64,000 nt of DNA. Source: Murimonas intestini. GTDB lineage: Bacteria > Bacillota > Clostridia > Lachnospirales > Lachnospiraceae. Position numbers and translations under genes: made by a program. The stretch is taken from positions 62,001 through 126,000 of the forward strand of contig NZ_JANKBI010000017.1 of assembly GCF_024622195.1 (NCBI RefSeq). The letters run 5' to 3'. Within the stretch, counting starts at the first letter, position 1. Every line of letters begins with the position of its first letter. The notes beneath the pieces were generated by a model. It saw nothing but the letters and a program-made list of their open reading frames with translations. It was not told the origin of the DNA and made no database searches. Positions 1 to 9,208 of the stretch are shown piece after piece.

Positions 1-1772
1 TTAGCCATAATCTGCTCAGCCGTTCCTGCTGCTATCACTTCACCGCCGTGTTCCCCTGCTCCGGGACCAATATCTACGATATAGTCAGCTGCAAACATAG
101 TATCCTCATCGTGCTCCACAACGATCAGCGTGTTTCCCAGGTCACGGAGATTGTCCAGAGTTCTGAGAAGCTTGTCATTATCTCTCTGATGAAGTCCGAT
201 ACTCGGCTCATCCAGGATATAGGCAACACCAACCAGGCCCGATCCAATCTGTGTGGCAAGACGTATTCTCTGGGCTTCACCGCCTGAAAGGCTTCCCGTC
301 GCCCTTGACAATGTCAGGTACTCAAGCCCCACATCCATCAAAAATCCTATCCTGGCCCGTATTTCCTTCAGGATCTGATGACCTATCATCTCCTGGTGGT
401 CCGTCAGAACAAGCTCATTCAGGAATTTCTGGAGCTTAGCTATGGACATAGATGTTATCTCATAAATATTTTTATCAGCGATTGTGACTGCCAGGGCTTC
501 CTTTTTCAGTCTCTGCCCATGGCATGTCTTACAGGGTGTGATCCGCATGAATGCCTCATACTCCTGCTTCATGGACTCGGAGCCTGTCTCCCTGTACCGC
601 CTCTCCACATTCTTTATCAGGCCTTCAAAGGCTACATCATAGACACCTTCACCTCTCTGGCCTCTGTAGTGGACCTTAACCTCCCGGCCTCCTGTTCCGT
701 GGATGAGCATGTCCCTTATTTTCTCAGGCAGCTGGTCATAAGGAGTGCTCAGATCAAATTTATATTCCTTGGCCAGAGCATCCAGGATAGCTCTTGTGAA
801 GCTTCCCTTGTCCGTACATGACTGCCATCCCATGACTGCTATTGCCCCGTCATTGATGCTGAGAGTCTTATCAGGTATCATCAGTTCTTCATCAAATTCC
901 ATCTTGTAGCCCAGTCCAAAGCAGTCAGGACACGCTCCAAAAGGATTATTAAAGGAAAAGCTTCTTGGCTCTATCTCATCCACGCTGATCCCACAGTCCG
1001 GACAAGAGAAGCTCTGGCTGAACCTGAGAGGTTCCCCGCCCTGTACATCCACGATCGCCAGGCCTTCCGCCAGGTTCAGGACATTTTCCAGGGAATCTGT
1101 AAGACGCTTTTCAATCCCGGGCCTGACTACAAGACGGTCCACAACAATTTCAATATTATGCTTTTTATTTTTATCCAGCTTTATCTCTTCAGACAGGTCA
1201 TACGTACTTCCGTCCACCTGAACTCTCACATAACCGCTTCTCTTAGCCTGATCAAAGAGCTTTACATGCTCTCCCTTACGCCCTCTGACTACAGGCGCAA
1301 GTAGCTGGATCCTTGTCTTCTCCGGAAGTGTCATGACATGGTCTACCATCTGGTCTACAGTCTGTTTTTTTATCTCTTTGCCGCACTTTGGACAGTGGGG
1401 GATACCGATTCTCGCATATAGCAGCCTGAAATAATCATATATCTCCGTCACAGTCCCGACTGTAGACCTGGGATTCCTGTTTGTAGATTTCTGGTCTATG
1501 GAAATGGCGGGCGGCAGCCCCTCTATGCTCTCCACATCCGGTTTTTCCATCTGTCCTAGAAACTGCCTCGCATATGAGGACAGGGACTCCATATAGCGTC
1601 TCTGTCCTTCCGCATAAATAGTATCAAATGCCAGTGAGGATTTTCCTGATCCTGAGAGTCCTGTCAGAACTACAAACTCATTTCTTGGGATATTCAGGTC
1701 AATGTTTTTCAGATTGTGCTCATTGGCACCTCTTATCTTTATATATTGCTTCTCGTTCGTTTTCGTTGTCAT
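1..1772 (-). CDS. uvrA: Excinuclease ABC subunit A, C-terminal part beyond window
   Basis: This is the DNA damage sensor ATPase of nucleotide excision repair, which loads UvrB on lesions. The reading frame is open from the ATG at 1772 to the window edge, giving about 590 of the usual roughly 940 residues. A Walker A motif GLSGSGKS lies near residues 38-45. Cysteine pairs of the zinc modules (CPKCGKE, CPDCG, CPDCFGLG, CKTCHGQ) follow. The first ABC signature LSGGEAQRIRLA and the Walker B stretch AYILDEPSIGLHQRD lie near the left edge. The ATG overlaps the uvrB stop by 4 nt (ATGA), so translation is probably coupled. Only the second half of the second ATPase unit is missing. The identification is very secure. 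Confidence 0.97.
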   Translation of the reverse strand, partial: MTTKTNEKQYIKIRGANEHNLKNIDLNIPRNEFVVLTGLSGSGKSSLAFDTIYAEGQRRYMESLSSYARQFLGQMEKPDVESIEGLPPAISIDQKSTNRNPRSTVGTVTEIYDYFRLLYARIGIPHCPKCGKEIKKQTVDQMVDHVMTLPEKTRIQLLAPVVRGRKGEHVKLFDQAKRSGYVRVQVDGSTYDLSEEIKLDKNKKHNIEIVVDRLVVRPGIEKRLTDSLENVLNLAEGLAIVDVQGGEPLRFSQSFSCPDCGISVDEIEPRSFSFNNPFGACPDCFGLGYKMEFDEELMIPDKTLSINDGAIAVMGWQSCTDKGSFTRAILDALAKEYKFDLSTPYDQLPEKIRDMLIHGTGGREVKVHYRGQRGEGVYDVAFEGLIKNVERRYRETGSESMKQEYEAFMRITPCKTCHGQRLKKEALAVTIADKNIYEITSMSIAKLQKFLNELVLTDHQEMIGHQILKEIRARIGFLMDVGLEYLTLSRATGSLSGGEAQRIRLATQIGSGLVGVAYILDEPSIGLHQRDNDKLLRTLDNLRDLGNTLIVVEHDEDTMFAADYIVDIGPGAGEHGGEVIAAGTAEQIMA

Positions 1773-3757
1773 CCTTCATCAATCTCCTGCAACTGCTTCT
1801 TCAGCGTTATCATCTTGTCACGCAGCTCTGCCGCTGATTCAAAATCAAGCTCTGCCGCTGCCTTCTTCATCTTCTTCTGAACCTCACCGATCAGTTTTTC
1901 CAGTTCTTCCCTGCTCATAGATTCAGGATCCTTTTCAAATTCCATCTCTTCCTTTGCAACTTCCCTGGAAATGCTGATCAGGTCCCTGACGGCTTTCTTT
2001 ATCGTCTGGGGCGTAATGCCATGCTCTTCATTATATTTTTCCTGGATAGCCCTTCTTCTCTCCGTCTCCTCAATGGCCATCCTCATAGAATCAGTCATCA
2101 CATCGGCATACATGATAACATGACCGTCCGAATTCCTGGCGGCACGGCCTATTGTCTGGATAAGTGATATCTCAGATCTTAAGAATCCCTCTTTATCCGC
2201 ATCCAATATGGCAACAAGAGTGATCTCAGGTATATCCAGCCCCTCCCTCAGAAGGTTGATGCCTACCAGCACATCAAAGACATCGAGCCGCATATCACGG
2301 ATGATCTCCGTCCTCTCAAGTGTATCAATATCTGAGTGCAGGTACTTCACCCTGATTCCTATCTCTCTCATATAGTCGGTGAGGTCTTCTGCCATTCTCT
2401 TGGTGAGGGTGGTAATGAGGATCTTGTTCTTTTTGGCGATTTCCTTATACACTTCACCTACAAGGTCATCAATCTGGCCTTCTACCGGACGAACTTCCAC
2501 CTTGGGGTCCAGCAGGCCCGTCGGCCTGATGATCTGTTCTGCACGCAGCATCTCATGCTCTTCCTCGTATACTCCGGGCGTGGCAGATACAAACATGATC
2601 TGATCGATCTTGCTCTCAAATTCCTGGAAGTTGAGCGGTCTGTTATCCTTTGCAGACGGAAGCCGGAATCCATAATCCACCAATGTGGATTTTCTGGACT
2701 GGTCACCGGCGTACATACCTCTGATTTGAGGTATGGTCTTATGGGATTCATCCACAATGATCAGAAAATCATCAGGAAAATAATCAATCAGTGTGTGGGG
2801 TGATGCCCCCGGCTCCAGTCCTGAGAGATGTCTTGAATAATTCTCGATGCCGGAACAAAAACCTGTCTCCCTCATCATCTCAATATCAAAATTCGTCCTC
2901 TCTGATATCCTCTGGGCCTCAATAAGCTTATCTTCGCTTTTAAAATAAGCGATACGTTCTTTCAGCTCTGCCTCGATATTCTTTGTAGCCTCCAGGATCT
3001 TCTCCATGGGCACCACATAGTGGGAAGCCGGAAAAATCGCGATATGCTCAAGGGCACATTTTATTTCTCCTGTCAGCGGATCGATCTGGGTGATCCTGTC
3101 GATCTCATCCCCAAAGAATTCTATCCTCACGGCAGTATCTGTAGCCTCTGCCGGAAACACCTCAAGTACATCCCCTCTGACCCTGAAGGTTCCCCTGTGG
3201 AAATCCATATCATTTCTGTCATACTGGATATCTATAAGCCTGCGGGCCACCTCGTCCCTGTCCCTTTCCATACCAGGCCGGAGGGAAATAACCATGTTTT
3301 TATAATCCACAGGGCTGCCCAGGCCATAGATACAGGAAACACTGGCCACGATGATGACATCCTCACGTTCTGCCAGTGCCGTGGTGGCAGACAGACGTAA
3401 TTTATCAATCTCATCATTTATGGCAGAATCCTTGGCTATATATGTGTCAGACGAAGGCACGTAGGCCTCCGGCTGATAGTAATCATAATACGAGACAAAG
3501 TATTCCACAGCGTTGTTGGGGAAAAATTCTTTAAATTCTCCGTATAGCTGGGCCGCCAACGTTTTGTTGTGGGCGATGATGAGGGTCGGCTTCTGTAACT
3601 GCTGGATCACGTTAGCCATGGTGAAGGTCTTGCCGGAGCCTGTGACGCCTAGTAAAGTCTCGCATTGGTTGCCTTCCTTGAAACCTTTTACAAGAGCTTT
3701 GATAGCCTGCGGCTGGTCGCCGGTAGGTTTATATTCGCTGTGTAATTTGAACTCCAT
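1769..3757 (-). CDS. uvrB: Excinuclease ABC subunit B
   Basis: UvrB is the helicase-like, damage-verifying subunit of nucleotide excision repair; it is loaded by UvrA and recruits UvrC. The protein has 662 residues, the normal length. Walker A GVTGSGKT is at residues 37-44, the beta-hairpin region YYDYYQPEAYVP is near residues 90-101, and the helicase motif II DESH is at 336-339. A C-terminal UVR motif (ELDFESAAELRDKM) binds UvrC. The start is set by AGGAGG nine bases upstream of the ATG at 3757. The gene is followed directly by overlapping uvrA, so the two form a repair operon. I see no damage to the frame. Confidence 0.98.
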   Translation of the reverse strand: MEFKLHSEYKPTGDQPQAIKALVKGFKEGNQCETLLGVTGSGKTFTMANVIQQLQKPTLIIAHNKTLAAQLYGEFKEFFPNNAVEYFVSYYDYYQPEAYVPSSDTYIAKDSAINDEIDKLRLSATTALAEREDVIIVASVSCIYGLGSPVDYKNMVISLRPGMERDRDEVARRLIDIQYDRNDMDFHRGTFRVRGDVLEVFPAEATDTAVRIEFFGDEIDRITQIDPLTGEIKCALEHIAIFPASHYVVPMEKILEATKNIEAELKERIAYFKSEDKLIEAQRISERTNFDIEMMRETGFCSGIENYSRHLSGLEPGASPHTLIDYFPDDFLIIVDESHKTIPQIRGMYAGDQSRKSTLVDYGFRLPSAKDNRPLNFQEFESKIDQIMFVSATPGVYEEEHEMLRAEQIIRPTGLLDPKVEVRPVEGQIDDLVGEVYKEIAKKNKILITTLTKRMAEDLTDYMREIGIRVKYLHSDIDTLERTEIIRDMRLDVFDVLVGINLLREGLDIPEITLVAILDADKEGFLRSEISLIQTIGRAARNSDGHVIMYADVMTDSMRMAIEETERRRAIQEKYNEEHGITPQTIKKAVRDLISISREVAKEEMEFEKDPESMSREELEKLIGEVQKKMKKAAAELDFESAAELRDKMITLKKQLQEIDEG

Positions 3758-3979
3758 AATGTGTTTTTACCTCCTTGATGAACCAATAAAAACTATGTCT
3801 ATCAGGCAGAAATTCGTGAAATCTTTGAAATCAGGTATTCGAACAGCTGCCTAACAGGTATACTTTCGAATTTCAGAATTTAGCTGCTGATAAAACAATA
3901 TCACTTACGACTTAACAATAGAAAATAGCATCCTATAAGATTTTTTATCAATTCTTTTTTTCATTCATAAGACCTCCAC

Positions 3980-4011
3980 ATGAATTCGCTACACACGTGT
4001 AGCGAATTCAT
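3980..4011. repeat. Perfect inverted repeat, 15-bp arms
   Basis: Two perfectly complementary 15-base arms (ATGAATTCGCTACAC and its complement) flank a 2-base centre. On the plus strand the repeat is followed by ATTTTC. No intact gene ends into it on either strand, so it may be the leftover terminator of a decayed gene or a binding site. The symmetry is seen directly; the role is unknown. Confidence 0.7.
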
Positions 4012-4186
4012 TTTCACTATTCACACTGTTATAAATGTTACCACTAATACCAGCAAAGCTACGATAGTCAAAATAATCCTCATCAAAAATTTGCCCGGTA
4101 ACGCACAACAATAATTACTGATAAAGAATAAAATTTATATTGATATATTTTTCCATTATCTGCAACTTGTGCAAAATATGCACAAA

Positions 4187-4300
4187 TTAAACTTTACTAT
4201 GTTCTACATCAAAAAGTTGAGCAATCGACTTTTGGGTCAGCCATACCACTGCTCTGCGATTCGTAATGATAGCGTCCAAAGAACGAATGTTCTTTTTCAT
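4187..4300 (-). pseudogene. Decayed fragment resembling the RhuM/virulence-protein N-terminus
   Basis: A short frame encodes a segment reading VVWLTQKSIAQLFDVEHSKV before a stop. The WLTQK-x-IA-x-LFDV pattern is typical of the N-terminal DNA-binding region of RhuM-family proteins, where it is normally followed by a His-x-x-Asn-Ile segment and several hundred more residues. Nothing comparable continues after the stop except a possible HI..L remnant in the same frame. There is no clear ribosome binding site. I read it as a relic; the family match is from memory of the motif only. Confidence 0.4.
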
Positions 4301-4408
4301 TTTACTCCATATATGCGTTAGAGTCAATGGTAAATGTAAGGGAAATATCTCTAACTTATATTTAATTTCCGGCAAAGAATATACAAAAAGCATATAGCAT
4401 AAAATGCC

Positions 4409-4446
4409 AAAAAGCACAGACGTTCAATCCATTCGTCTGTGCTTTT
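4409..4446 (-). terminator. Rho-independent terminator of the hem operon
   Basis: A near-perfect 13-14 bp stem (AAAGCACAGACG and its complement) encloses an 11-base loop, with a T-rich tail on the minus strand. It sits 38 bp past the hemL stop, in the right place to end the hemA-hemL transcript. Confidence 0.9.
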
Positions 4447-4483
4447 ACAAAATATATTATTTTTTTGCTTATCTCTCTTTCTG

Positions 4484-5752
4484 TCAGGCCTTTCTCAAAA
4501 GCTCCAGATATACTTCCATCTCCCTTTGGCCATGCGCCGCTGAGAGGAACATAGCTTCAAACTGTGACGGTGCCAGATTTACTCCGCCGTCAAGCATATA
4601 TCTGAAATATTCTGCGTATTTGGCTGTATCAGAAGTCTTGGCTGATGCATAGTTCACCACCGGCTCCTCTGTAAAGAAGATACATCCCAGGGAACCTGCA
4701 TGGTTCATCTGGTACGGCAGTCCTTTCTCTTTGAGTATCTTTGCTATTTCACCGTAGAACGCATCACCTTTTGCATTCAGTTCTGTATAAAACCCGGGAT
4801 TTTCTTTCAGTATGGTAAGCTGGGTATATCCTGCCGCCATAGCCACAGGATTACCGCTCAGTGTCCCCGCCTGATAGACCGGCCCTGCCGGGGCCACCAT
4901 TTCCATAATCTCTTTCTTCCCGCCATACGCGCCCACAGGCATGCCTGCACCTATGATTTTTCCGAATGTGGTCAGATCCGCCTGTACCTGATAGTAGCCC
5001 TGGGCGCCGTCTATCCCAAGCCTGAAGCCGGTAATAACCTCATCAAAAATAAGAACACTCTTATTCTCCGTACACAGCCTGCGCAGGCCCTCCAGAAAAC
5101 CGGGCGCCGGAGGAACCACACCCATATTGGCGCCTACAGGCTCTACTATGACCGCGGCTATCTCTTCCCCAAACTGGTTAAAAAGTTCCTGCACGCTTTC
5201 CAGGTCATTGTAGACTGCTGAAAGCGTATCTGCTGTGCACCCTGCAGGCACTCCTGCACTGTCGGGCAGGCCGCTTGTCATTACTCCTGAACCGGCCTTT
5301 ACAAGCATAGCGTCTGAATGTCCATGGTAACAGCCCATAAACTTAATTATTTTATTCCTTCCTGTATAACCTCTTGCGGCACGCACAGCGCTCATTACGG
5401 CTTCTGTTCCGGAATTCACCATACGCACCATCTCGACAGACGGCACTATACTGCAGATCAGCTTTGCCATCTCCACTTCTTTCTCAGTGGCAGCGCCAAA
5501 GCTCAGTCCGTTTTCACATGCCTTTATCACACTTTCTCTGATGCGCTCATCATTATGCCCTAATATCATAGGTCCCCAGGAGCAGATAAAATCCACATAT
5601 CTGTTTCCGTCTGCATCATAAATATAGGCACCGTCCGCCTTCTCTATAAACCTGGGAGACATCCCCACAGAGCCAAACGCCCTGACTGGGCTGTTAACGC
5701 CCCCCGGGATATAGTTAACTGCTTCTTTAAAAAGTGATTCTGATCTTGTCAT
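4484..5752 (-). CDS. hemL: Glutamate-1-semialdehyde 2,1-aminomutase
   Basis: This PLP enzyme moves the amino group of glutamate-1-semialdehyde to give 5-aminolevulinate, the second step of the C5 tetrapyrrole route. The protein has 422 residues, typical of the family. The PLP lysine is K265 in the segment TTFGKIIGAGMPVGAYGG, and the upstream segment IFDEVITGFR is also conserved. The start ATG overlaps the hemB stop by one base (TAATG), so translation is coupled. It is the last gene of hemA-hemC-cobA/hemD-hemB-hemL and is followed by a terminator. Together with hemA it shows that 5-aminolevulinate is made from glutamyl-tRNA and not from glycine. Confidence 0.97.
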   Translation of the reverse strand: MTRSESLFKEAVNYIPGGVNSPVRAFGSVGMSPRFIEKADGAYIYDADGNRYVDFICSWGPMILGHNDERIRESVIKACENGLSFGAATEKEVEMAKLICSIVPSVEMVRMVNSGTEAVMSAVRAARGYTGRNKIIKFMGCYHGHSDAMLVKAGSGVMTSGLPDSAGVPAGCTADTLSAVYNDLESVQELFNQFGEEIAAVIVEPVGANMGVVPPAPGFLEGLRRLCTENKSVLIFDEVITGFRLGIDGAQGYYQVQADLTTFGKIIGAGMPVGAYGGKKEIMEMVAPAGPVYQAGTLSGNPVAMAAGYTQLTILKENPGFYTELNAKGDAFYGEIAKILKEKGLPYQMNHAGSLGCIFFTEEPVVNYASAKTSDTAKYAEYFRYMLDGGVNLAPSQFEAMFLSAAHGQREMEVYLELLRKA

Positions 5753-6735
5753 TAGCCTATCCTTCCTTCATCCATACACTTTGCCAGCTCTTCTGCAAAA
5801 TATGTGATATAGATATCGCTTCCTGCGCGGTAGGCGCTGGCTGCCATCTCGCACATGATCCTTTCCTCATCTACCCAGTCCATCTTTGCGGCAGCCTTTA
5901 CCATGGCGTACTCGCCGCTGACACTGTAGCTGGCAACAGGCACGTTCACCGCTTCCTTTACCTTTGCCACCATATCCAGATATGACATGGCAGGCTTGAC
6001 CATAATAATATCAGCCCCTTCTTCTACATCCAGAAGCGCCTCTTTGATTCCTTCCCTGCTGTTGTGGAAATCCATCTGGTAGGTCTTCCTGTCCCCAAAA
6101 GAAGGCGCACTGCCTGCTGCATCACGGAACGGCCCATAAAATGCAGATGCATATTTTACCGCATATGACATGACAGGAATATTTGTAAATCCTGCCCCGT
6201 CCAGTCTCGTTCTGATTGCTGCTATGCGTCCGTCCATCATATCGGAAGGCGCCACCATATCTGCACCTGCCTCCACGTGGGAGAGGGCCGTATCAGCCAG
6301 CAGCTTTAAGGTCTTATCATTATCCACGTCATGCCCGCAGAGCACCCCGCAGTGGCCGTGGGAAGTATACTCACACATACAGACATCCGTCACATAGTAC
6401 ATGTCAGGGAATTCCTTTTTAGCCTCCCTGAGAGCTCTCTGAACAATTCCATCGGACGCATACGCTCCGCTTCCCACCTCATCCTTGTGATCCGGGATGC
6501 CAAAGAGCATAACACTGCTCACCCCTGCATCAGACAGAGTATCCAGTTTCCGGCATAATCTGTCTATGCTGTAGCGGTACTGTCCCGGCATAGAAGGAAT
6601 CTCTTCTATGATATTGCTGCCTTCTTTTACGAAAACAGGATACATCAGGGAAGCCTTATCGACTCTTGTCTCCCTGACCATTCTCCTGATCGTCTCCCCT
6701 CCCCGAAGCCTTCTTGGTCTTTTTATCATTTCCAT
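5752..6735 (-). CDS. hemB: Delta-aminolevulinic acid dehydratase (porphobilinogen synthase)
   Basis: The enzyme condenses two 5-aminolevulinate molecules to porphobilinogen in the cytosol. It has 327 residues. The cysteine triad C119, C121 and C129 in DVCMCEYTSHGHCG marks the zinc-dependent type. The two active-site lysines are K194 (SYAVKYASAFYGPFRD) and K247 (IIMVKPAMSYLD). The start ATG at 6735 has AGGAGG seven bases upstream. It lies between cobA/hemD and hemL in the same operon. Confidence 0.97.
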   Translation of the reverse strand: MEMIKRPRRLRGGETIRRMVRETRVDKASLMYPVFVKEGSNIIEEIPSMPGQYRYSIDRLCRKLDTLSDAGVSSVMLFGIPDHKDEVGSGAYASDGIVQRALREAKKEFPDMYYVTDVCMCEYTSHGHCGVLCGHDVDNDKTLKLLADTALSHVEAGADMVAPSDMMDGRIAAIRTRLDGAGFTNIPVMSYAVKYASAFYGPFRDAAGSAPSFGDRKTYQMDFHNSREGIKEALLDVEEGADIIMVKPAMSYLDMVAKVKEAVNVPVASYSVSGEYAMVKAAAKMDWVDEERIMCEMAASAYRAGSDIYITYFAEELAKCMDEGRIG

Positions 6736-6764
6736 CCTATTTCCTCCTCACCCTTCTATCTCAC

Positions 6765-8279
6765 TTATTCAGTCCTGTCCCGGGCTGCCAGCTTCTCAAG
6801 CGCCTCCACAATACTGTCCATGGATGCCTGTTTGGCCACATATGTCTTCATCCCCAGTGCCGCGGCTGCAGCCTGGGTCTGCTTTCCAATGCAGACTGCA
6901 CTGACTGTACTGTAATCCAGTCCTTCCACTGCCTTTGCAAAGCCTCTGACCGTGGATGCACTTGTAAATACTGCATAATCTATACTGCCGTTTTCAAATT
7001 CTGCCCGCTCATCGATAAAGTCCTGTTTTTCGTATACTGTATCGTAAGTGGGAATGTCCTCCACCCTGACACCTCTGACTTTTTCCAGCGCATTCACAAG
7101 TTCCTGGTTTCCTGCCGCAGCCCTTGGGATCAATATTCTCTCATTTCCGGTACATCTCCCGGCAAGTGCCACCCCAAGAGACTCCCCGTCATATACTTCA
7201 GGCACAAGGTCTGCATAAATGCCGCGCTCTGCCAGCGCTTTTGCCGTTCCTCCCCCAATAGCCGCCACCCTGACGCCGCCAAGGGCCCGGACATCTCTGT
7301 GTTCTGCCGCCAGCGCATCGAAAAATATCCTGACACCTGCCGGGCTGGTAAACACGATCCACTGATACTCAGAAAGGCTGCTGATGCATCCGGAAAGCGC
7401 CGGATTCGGCCATATGGGAACCGTGGCAACAGCCGGCAGTTCCAGCACCTCAGCTCCTTTTCTGCGCAGCTTCTCTGACATTTGAGAGATCAGCTCCTTC
7501 GGCCTGGTCACAAGCACTTTCATCCCGGCGAGCGGCAGCTTCTCATACCAGGCAAATTCCCCGGCAAGGGCACAGACCTTTCCCACAACAATGATTGCCG
7601 GAGTTTCAACTCCCTGTCTGTCCACCTCTTCCTTAAGAGAGGATACAGTTGCCACGATCCTCTTCTGTCCTGAAGTCGTTCCCTTCACAAGAACTGCAGC
7701 CGGCATATCCTCCGCCATTCCTGCCTGAAGCAGTCCCCGGCATATATCTTCCAGCGCCGATACTCCCATGAGAAATACTAGGGTTCCCTTTGTCCTCACC
7801 AGCGCATCAAAATCAATATCATATGCCTGGCCTTTTCTCTTATGTCCCGTGACAATATGCAGCGACGAACAGAAATCCCTGTGAGTCACAGGAATCCCGT
7901 TATATGCAGGAACCGACAGGGCAGATGTTACACCCGGTACTATCTCATAAGGAATGCCGCAGCTTGTGAGCAGCTCCAGCTCTTCCCCTCCTCTGCCAAA
8001 AAGGAAAGGATCTCCCCCTTTCAGGCGCACTACCCGTTTTCCTTCCAACGCCTTGTCCGCCAGTACCCGGTTGATCTCCTCCTGAGGCATTGTGTGATTA
8101 CTGGCCCGTTTTCCCACATTGATCAGCTCGGCTTCCTTAGGCATCATATTCAGCACACCCTGTCCCACAAGCGCATCATACACCACGACCTGTGCTTCAC
8201 TTAACACCTGCTTTCCTTTCAGGGTGAACAGGCCCGGATCTCCCGGCCCTGCTCCCACCAGCCATACTTTTCCTGTCAT
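6765..8279 (-). CDS. cobA/hemD: Uroporphyrinogen-III C-methyltransferase / uroporphyrinogen-III synthase fusion
   Basis: A two-domain protein of 504 residues. Residues 1 to about 245 are SUMT, which methylates uroporphyrinogen III twice with S-adenosylmethionine to precorrin-2; it opens with VWLVGAGPGDPGLFTLKG and carries VVRLKGGDPFLFGRGGEE. Residues from about 252 are uroporphyrinogen-III synthase, starting MKVLVTRPKELISQMSEKLR, which closes hydroxymethylbilane. This fusion is common in Clostridia. Its presence commits the operon to corrinoids or siroheme rather than protoheme. The ATG overlaps the hemC stop by 4 nt (ATGA). No precorrin-2 dehydrogenase domain is attached. Confidence 0.95.
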   Translation of the reverse strand: MTGKVWLVGAGPGDPGLFTLKGKQVLSEAQVVVYDALVGQGVLNMMPKEAELINVGKRASNHTMPQEEINRVLADKALEGKRVVRLKGGDPFLFGRGGEELELLTSCGIPYEIVPGVTSALSVPAYNGIPVTHRDFCSSLHIVTGHKRKGQAYDIDFDALVRTKGTLVFLMGVSALEDICRGLLQAGMAEDMPAAVLVKGTTSGQKRIVATVSSLKEEVDRQGVETPAIIVVGKVCALAGEFAWYEKLPLAGMKVLVTRPKELISQMSEKLRRKGAEVLELPAVATVPIWPNPALSGCISSLSEYQWIVFTSPAGVRIFFDALAAEHRDVRALGGVRVAAIGGGTAKALAERGIYADLVPEVYDGESLGVALAGRCTGNERILIPRAAAGNQELVNALEKVRGVRVEDIPTYDTVYEKQDFIDERAEFENGSIDYAVFTSASTVRGFAKAVEGLDYSTVSAVCIGKQTQAAAAALGMKTYVAKQASMDSIVEALEKLAARDRTE

Positions 8280-9208
8280 TTCTGTACTCCTTTTCTGTAT
8301 TCCAGGCAGAGTTCCCTGGCAAATGAACTGCCCAGCTCATCCGCCTGCTCCAGCAGCCGTCTCTTGTCAGTGACTGCCATGCTGGTCCTGCCTTTTTTCC
8401 ATCCATCTGTCTCTTCATCATAATATAAGCCCAGCAGTACCAGTTCACCTTCTATGATCCTGGCGTGTGCTGCTACCGGAGAACTGCATCCTCCGTTCAG
8501 TTCTCTCACAAAGGCTCTCTCGCAGACTGCTGCGCACGCTGCTTCCTCATCTTCAAAACCCTTCAGGAAAGAATAGTCTGTTCCTTTTTTTCCCTGCACA
8601 GCCAGGATCCCCTGTCCCGCAGAAGGGATGATCTCTTCAGGTTCAAAAAAGCGGCTGATCCTCTCTTCTAACCCCAGCCTTTTCAGGCCTGCGGCTGCCA
8701 GAACAAGGGCAGAATATTCTCCCCCATCCAGCTTTGCCAGTCTTGTCAGTACATTCCCCCTGACAGGCTTAAAGCTGGCTCCCGGGTACATCTCCTTAAG
8801 CTGGATGACTCTTCTGAGGCTTGAACAGCCGATTGGAAGCCCTCCTGCCATGCTCTCCTCCAGGGAAGCCGCGCCCTCAGGCAGAACAAGCACATCCCTT
8901 GGATCCTCCCTCTTTGAGTAGGCCACAACAGGCAGGCTCTCAGGAACTTCCATTGGCATATCCTTGAGGCTGTGGACAGATAAGTCGCTGCGCCCGTCCG
9001 TCAGAGCCTTATCCAGTTCTTTCACGAAAAGGCCTTTCCCCCCCACCTTATCCAGAGTCCTGTCCAGAATAATATCTCCTGTAGTCTTCATAGTCAGCAG
9101 ACTCACAGTAAGCCCCGGATTATTTTCTTCAATATAGGCCTTTACCATCTCTGACTGTATCACAGCCAGCCTGCTTTCCCTGCTTCCGATTATCACTTCA
9201 CTCTTCAT
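8276..9208 (-). CDS. hemC: Hydroxymethylbilane synthase (porphobilinogen deaminase)
   Basis: The enzyme polymerises four porphobilinogens on a covalently held dipyrromethane cofactor. The cofactor cysteine is C241 in RELNGGCSSPVAAHA. N-terminal residues IIGSRESRLAVIQ and the catalytic aspartate segment SDLSVHSLKDMP are present. The protein is 310 residues from the ATG at 9208, which has GGAGAAG upstream; an earlier in-frame start exists but lies inside hemA. The gene overlaps the hemA stop by 11 nt and the next gene by 4 nt, so the operon is tightly packed. Confidence 0.95.
   Translation of the reverse strand: MKSEVIIGSRESRLAVIQSEMVKAYIEENNPGLTVSLLTMKTTGDIILDRTLDKVGGKGLFVKELDKALTDGRSDLSVHSLKDMPMEVPESLPVVAYSKREDPRDVLVLPEGAASLEESMAGGLPIGCSSLRRVIQLKEMYPGASFKPVRGNVLTRLAKLDGGEYSALVLAAAGLKRLGLEERISRFFEPEEIIPSAGQGILAVQGKKGTDYSFLKGFEDEEAACAAVCERAFVRELNGGCSSPVAAHARIIEGELVLLGLYYDEETDGWKKGRTSMAVTDKRRLLEQADELGSSFARELCLEYRKGVQK

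Larger units (their letters stand above)
3758..4408. other. AT-rich intergenic stretch without an intact gene
   Basis: About 650 bp between uvrB and the hem operon terminator is AT-rich and broken by stops in all frames. It contains a large palindrome (3980-4011) and a decayed RhuM-like fragment (4187-4300), which are listed separately. On the minus strand a GGAGG-preceded ATG opens a six-codon frame that stops at once. A short hydrophobic peptide frame (near 4023-4085, minus) lacks a ribosome binding site. The look is of gene decay, not of an active locus. Confidence 0.6.

Noticed and set aside
4023..4085. Possible type I toxin-like hydrophobic peptide on the minus strand
   Set aside because: A 20-residue hydrophobic frame exists but lacks a ribosome binding site and any antisense RNA promoter; it is more likely part of the decayed stretch.
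6714..7478. Plus-strand frame of 254 codons opposite cobA/hemD
   Set aside because: Cys/His/Ser-rich shadow of a conserved gene, with no family resemblance.
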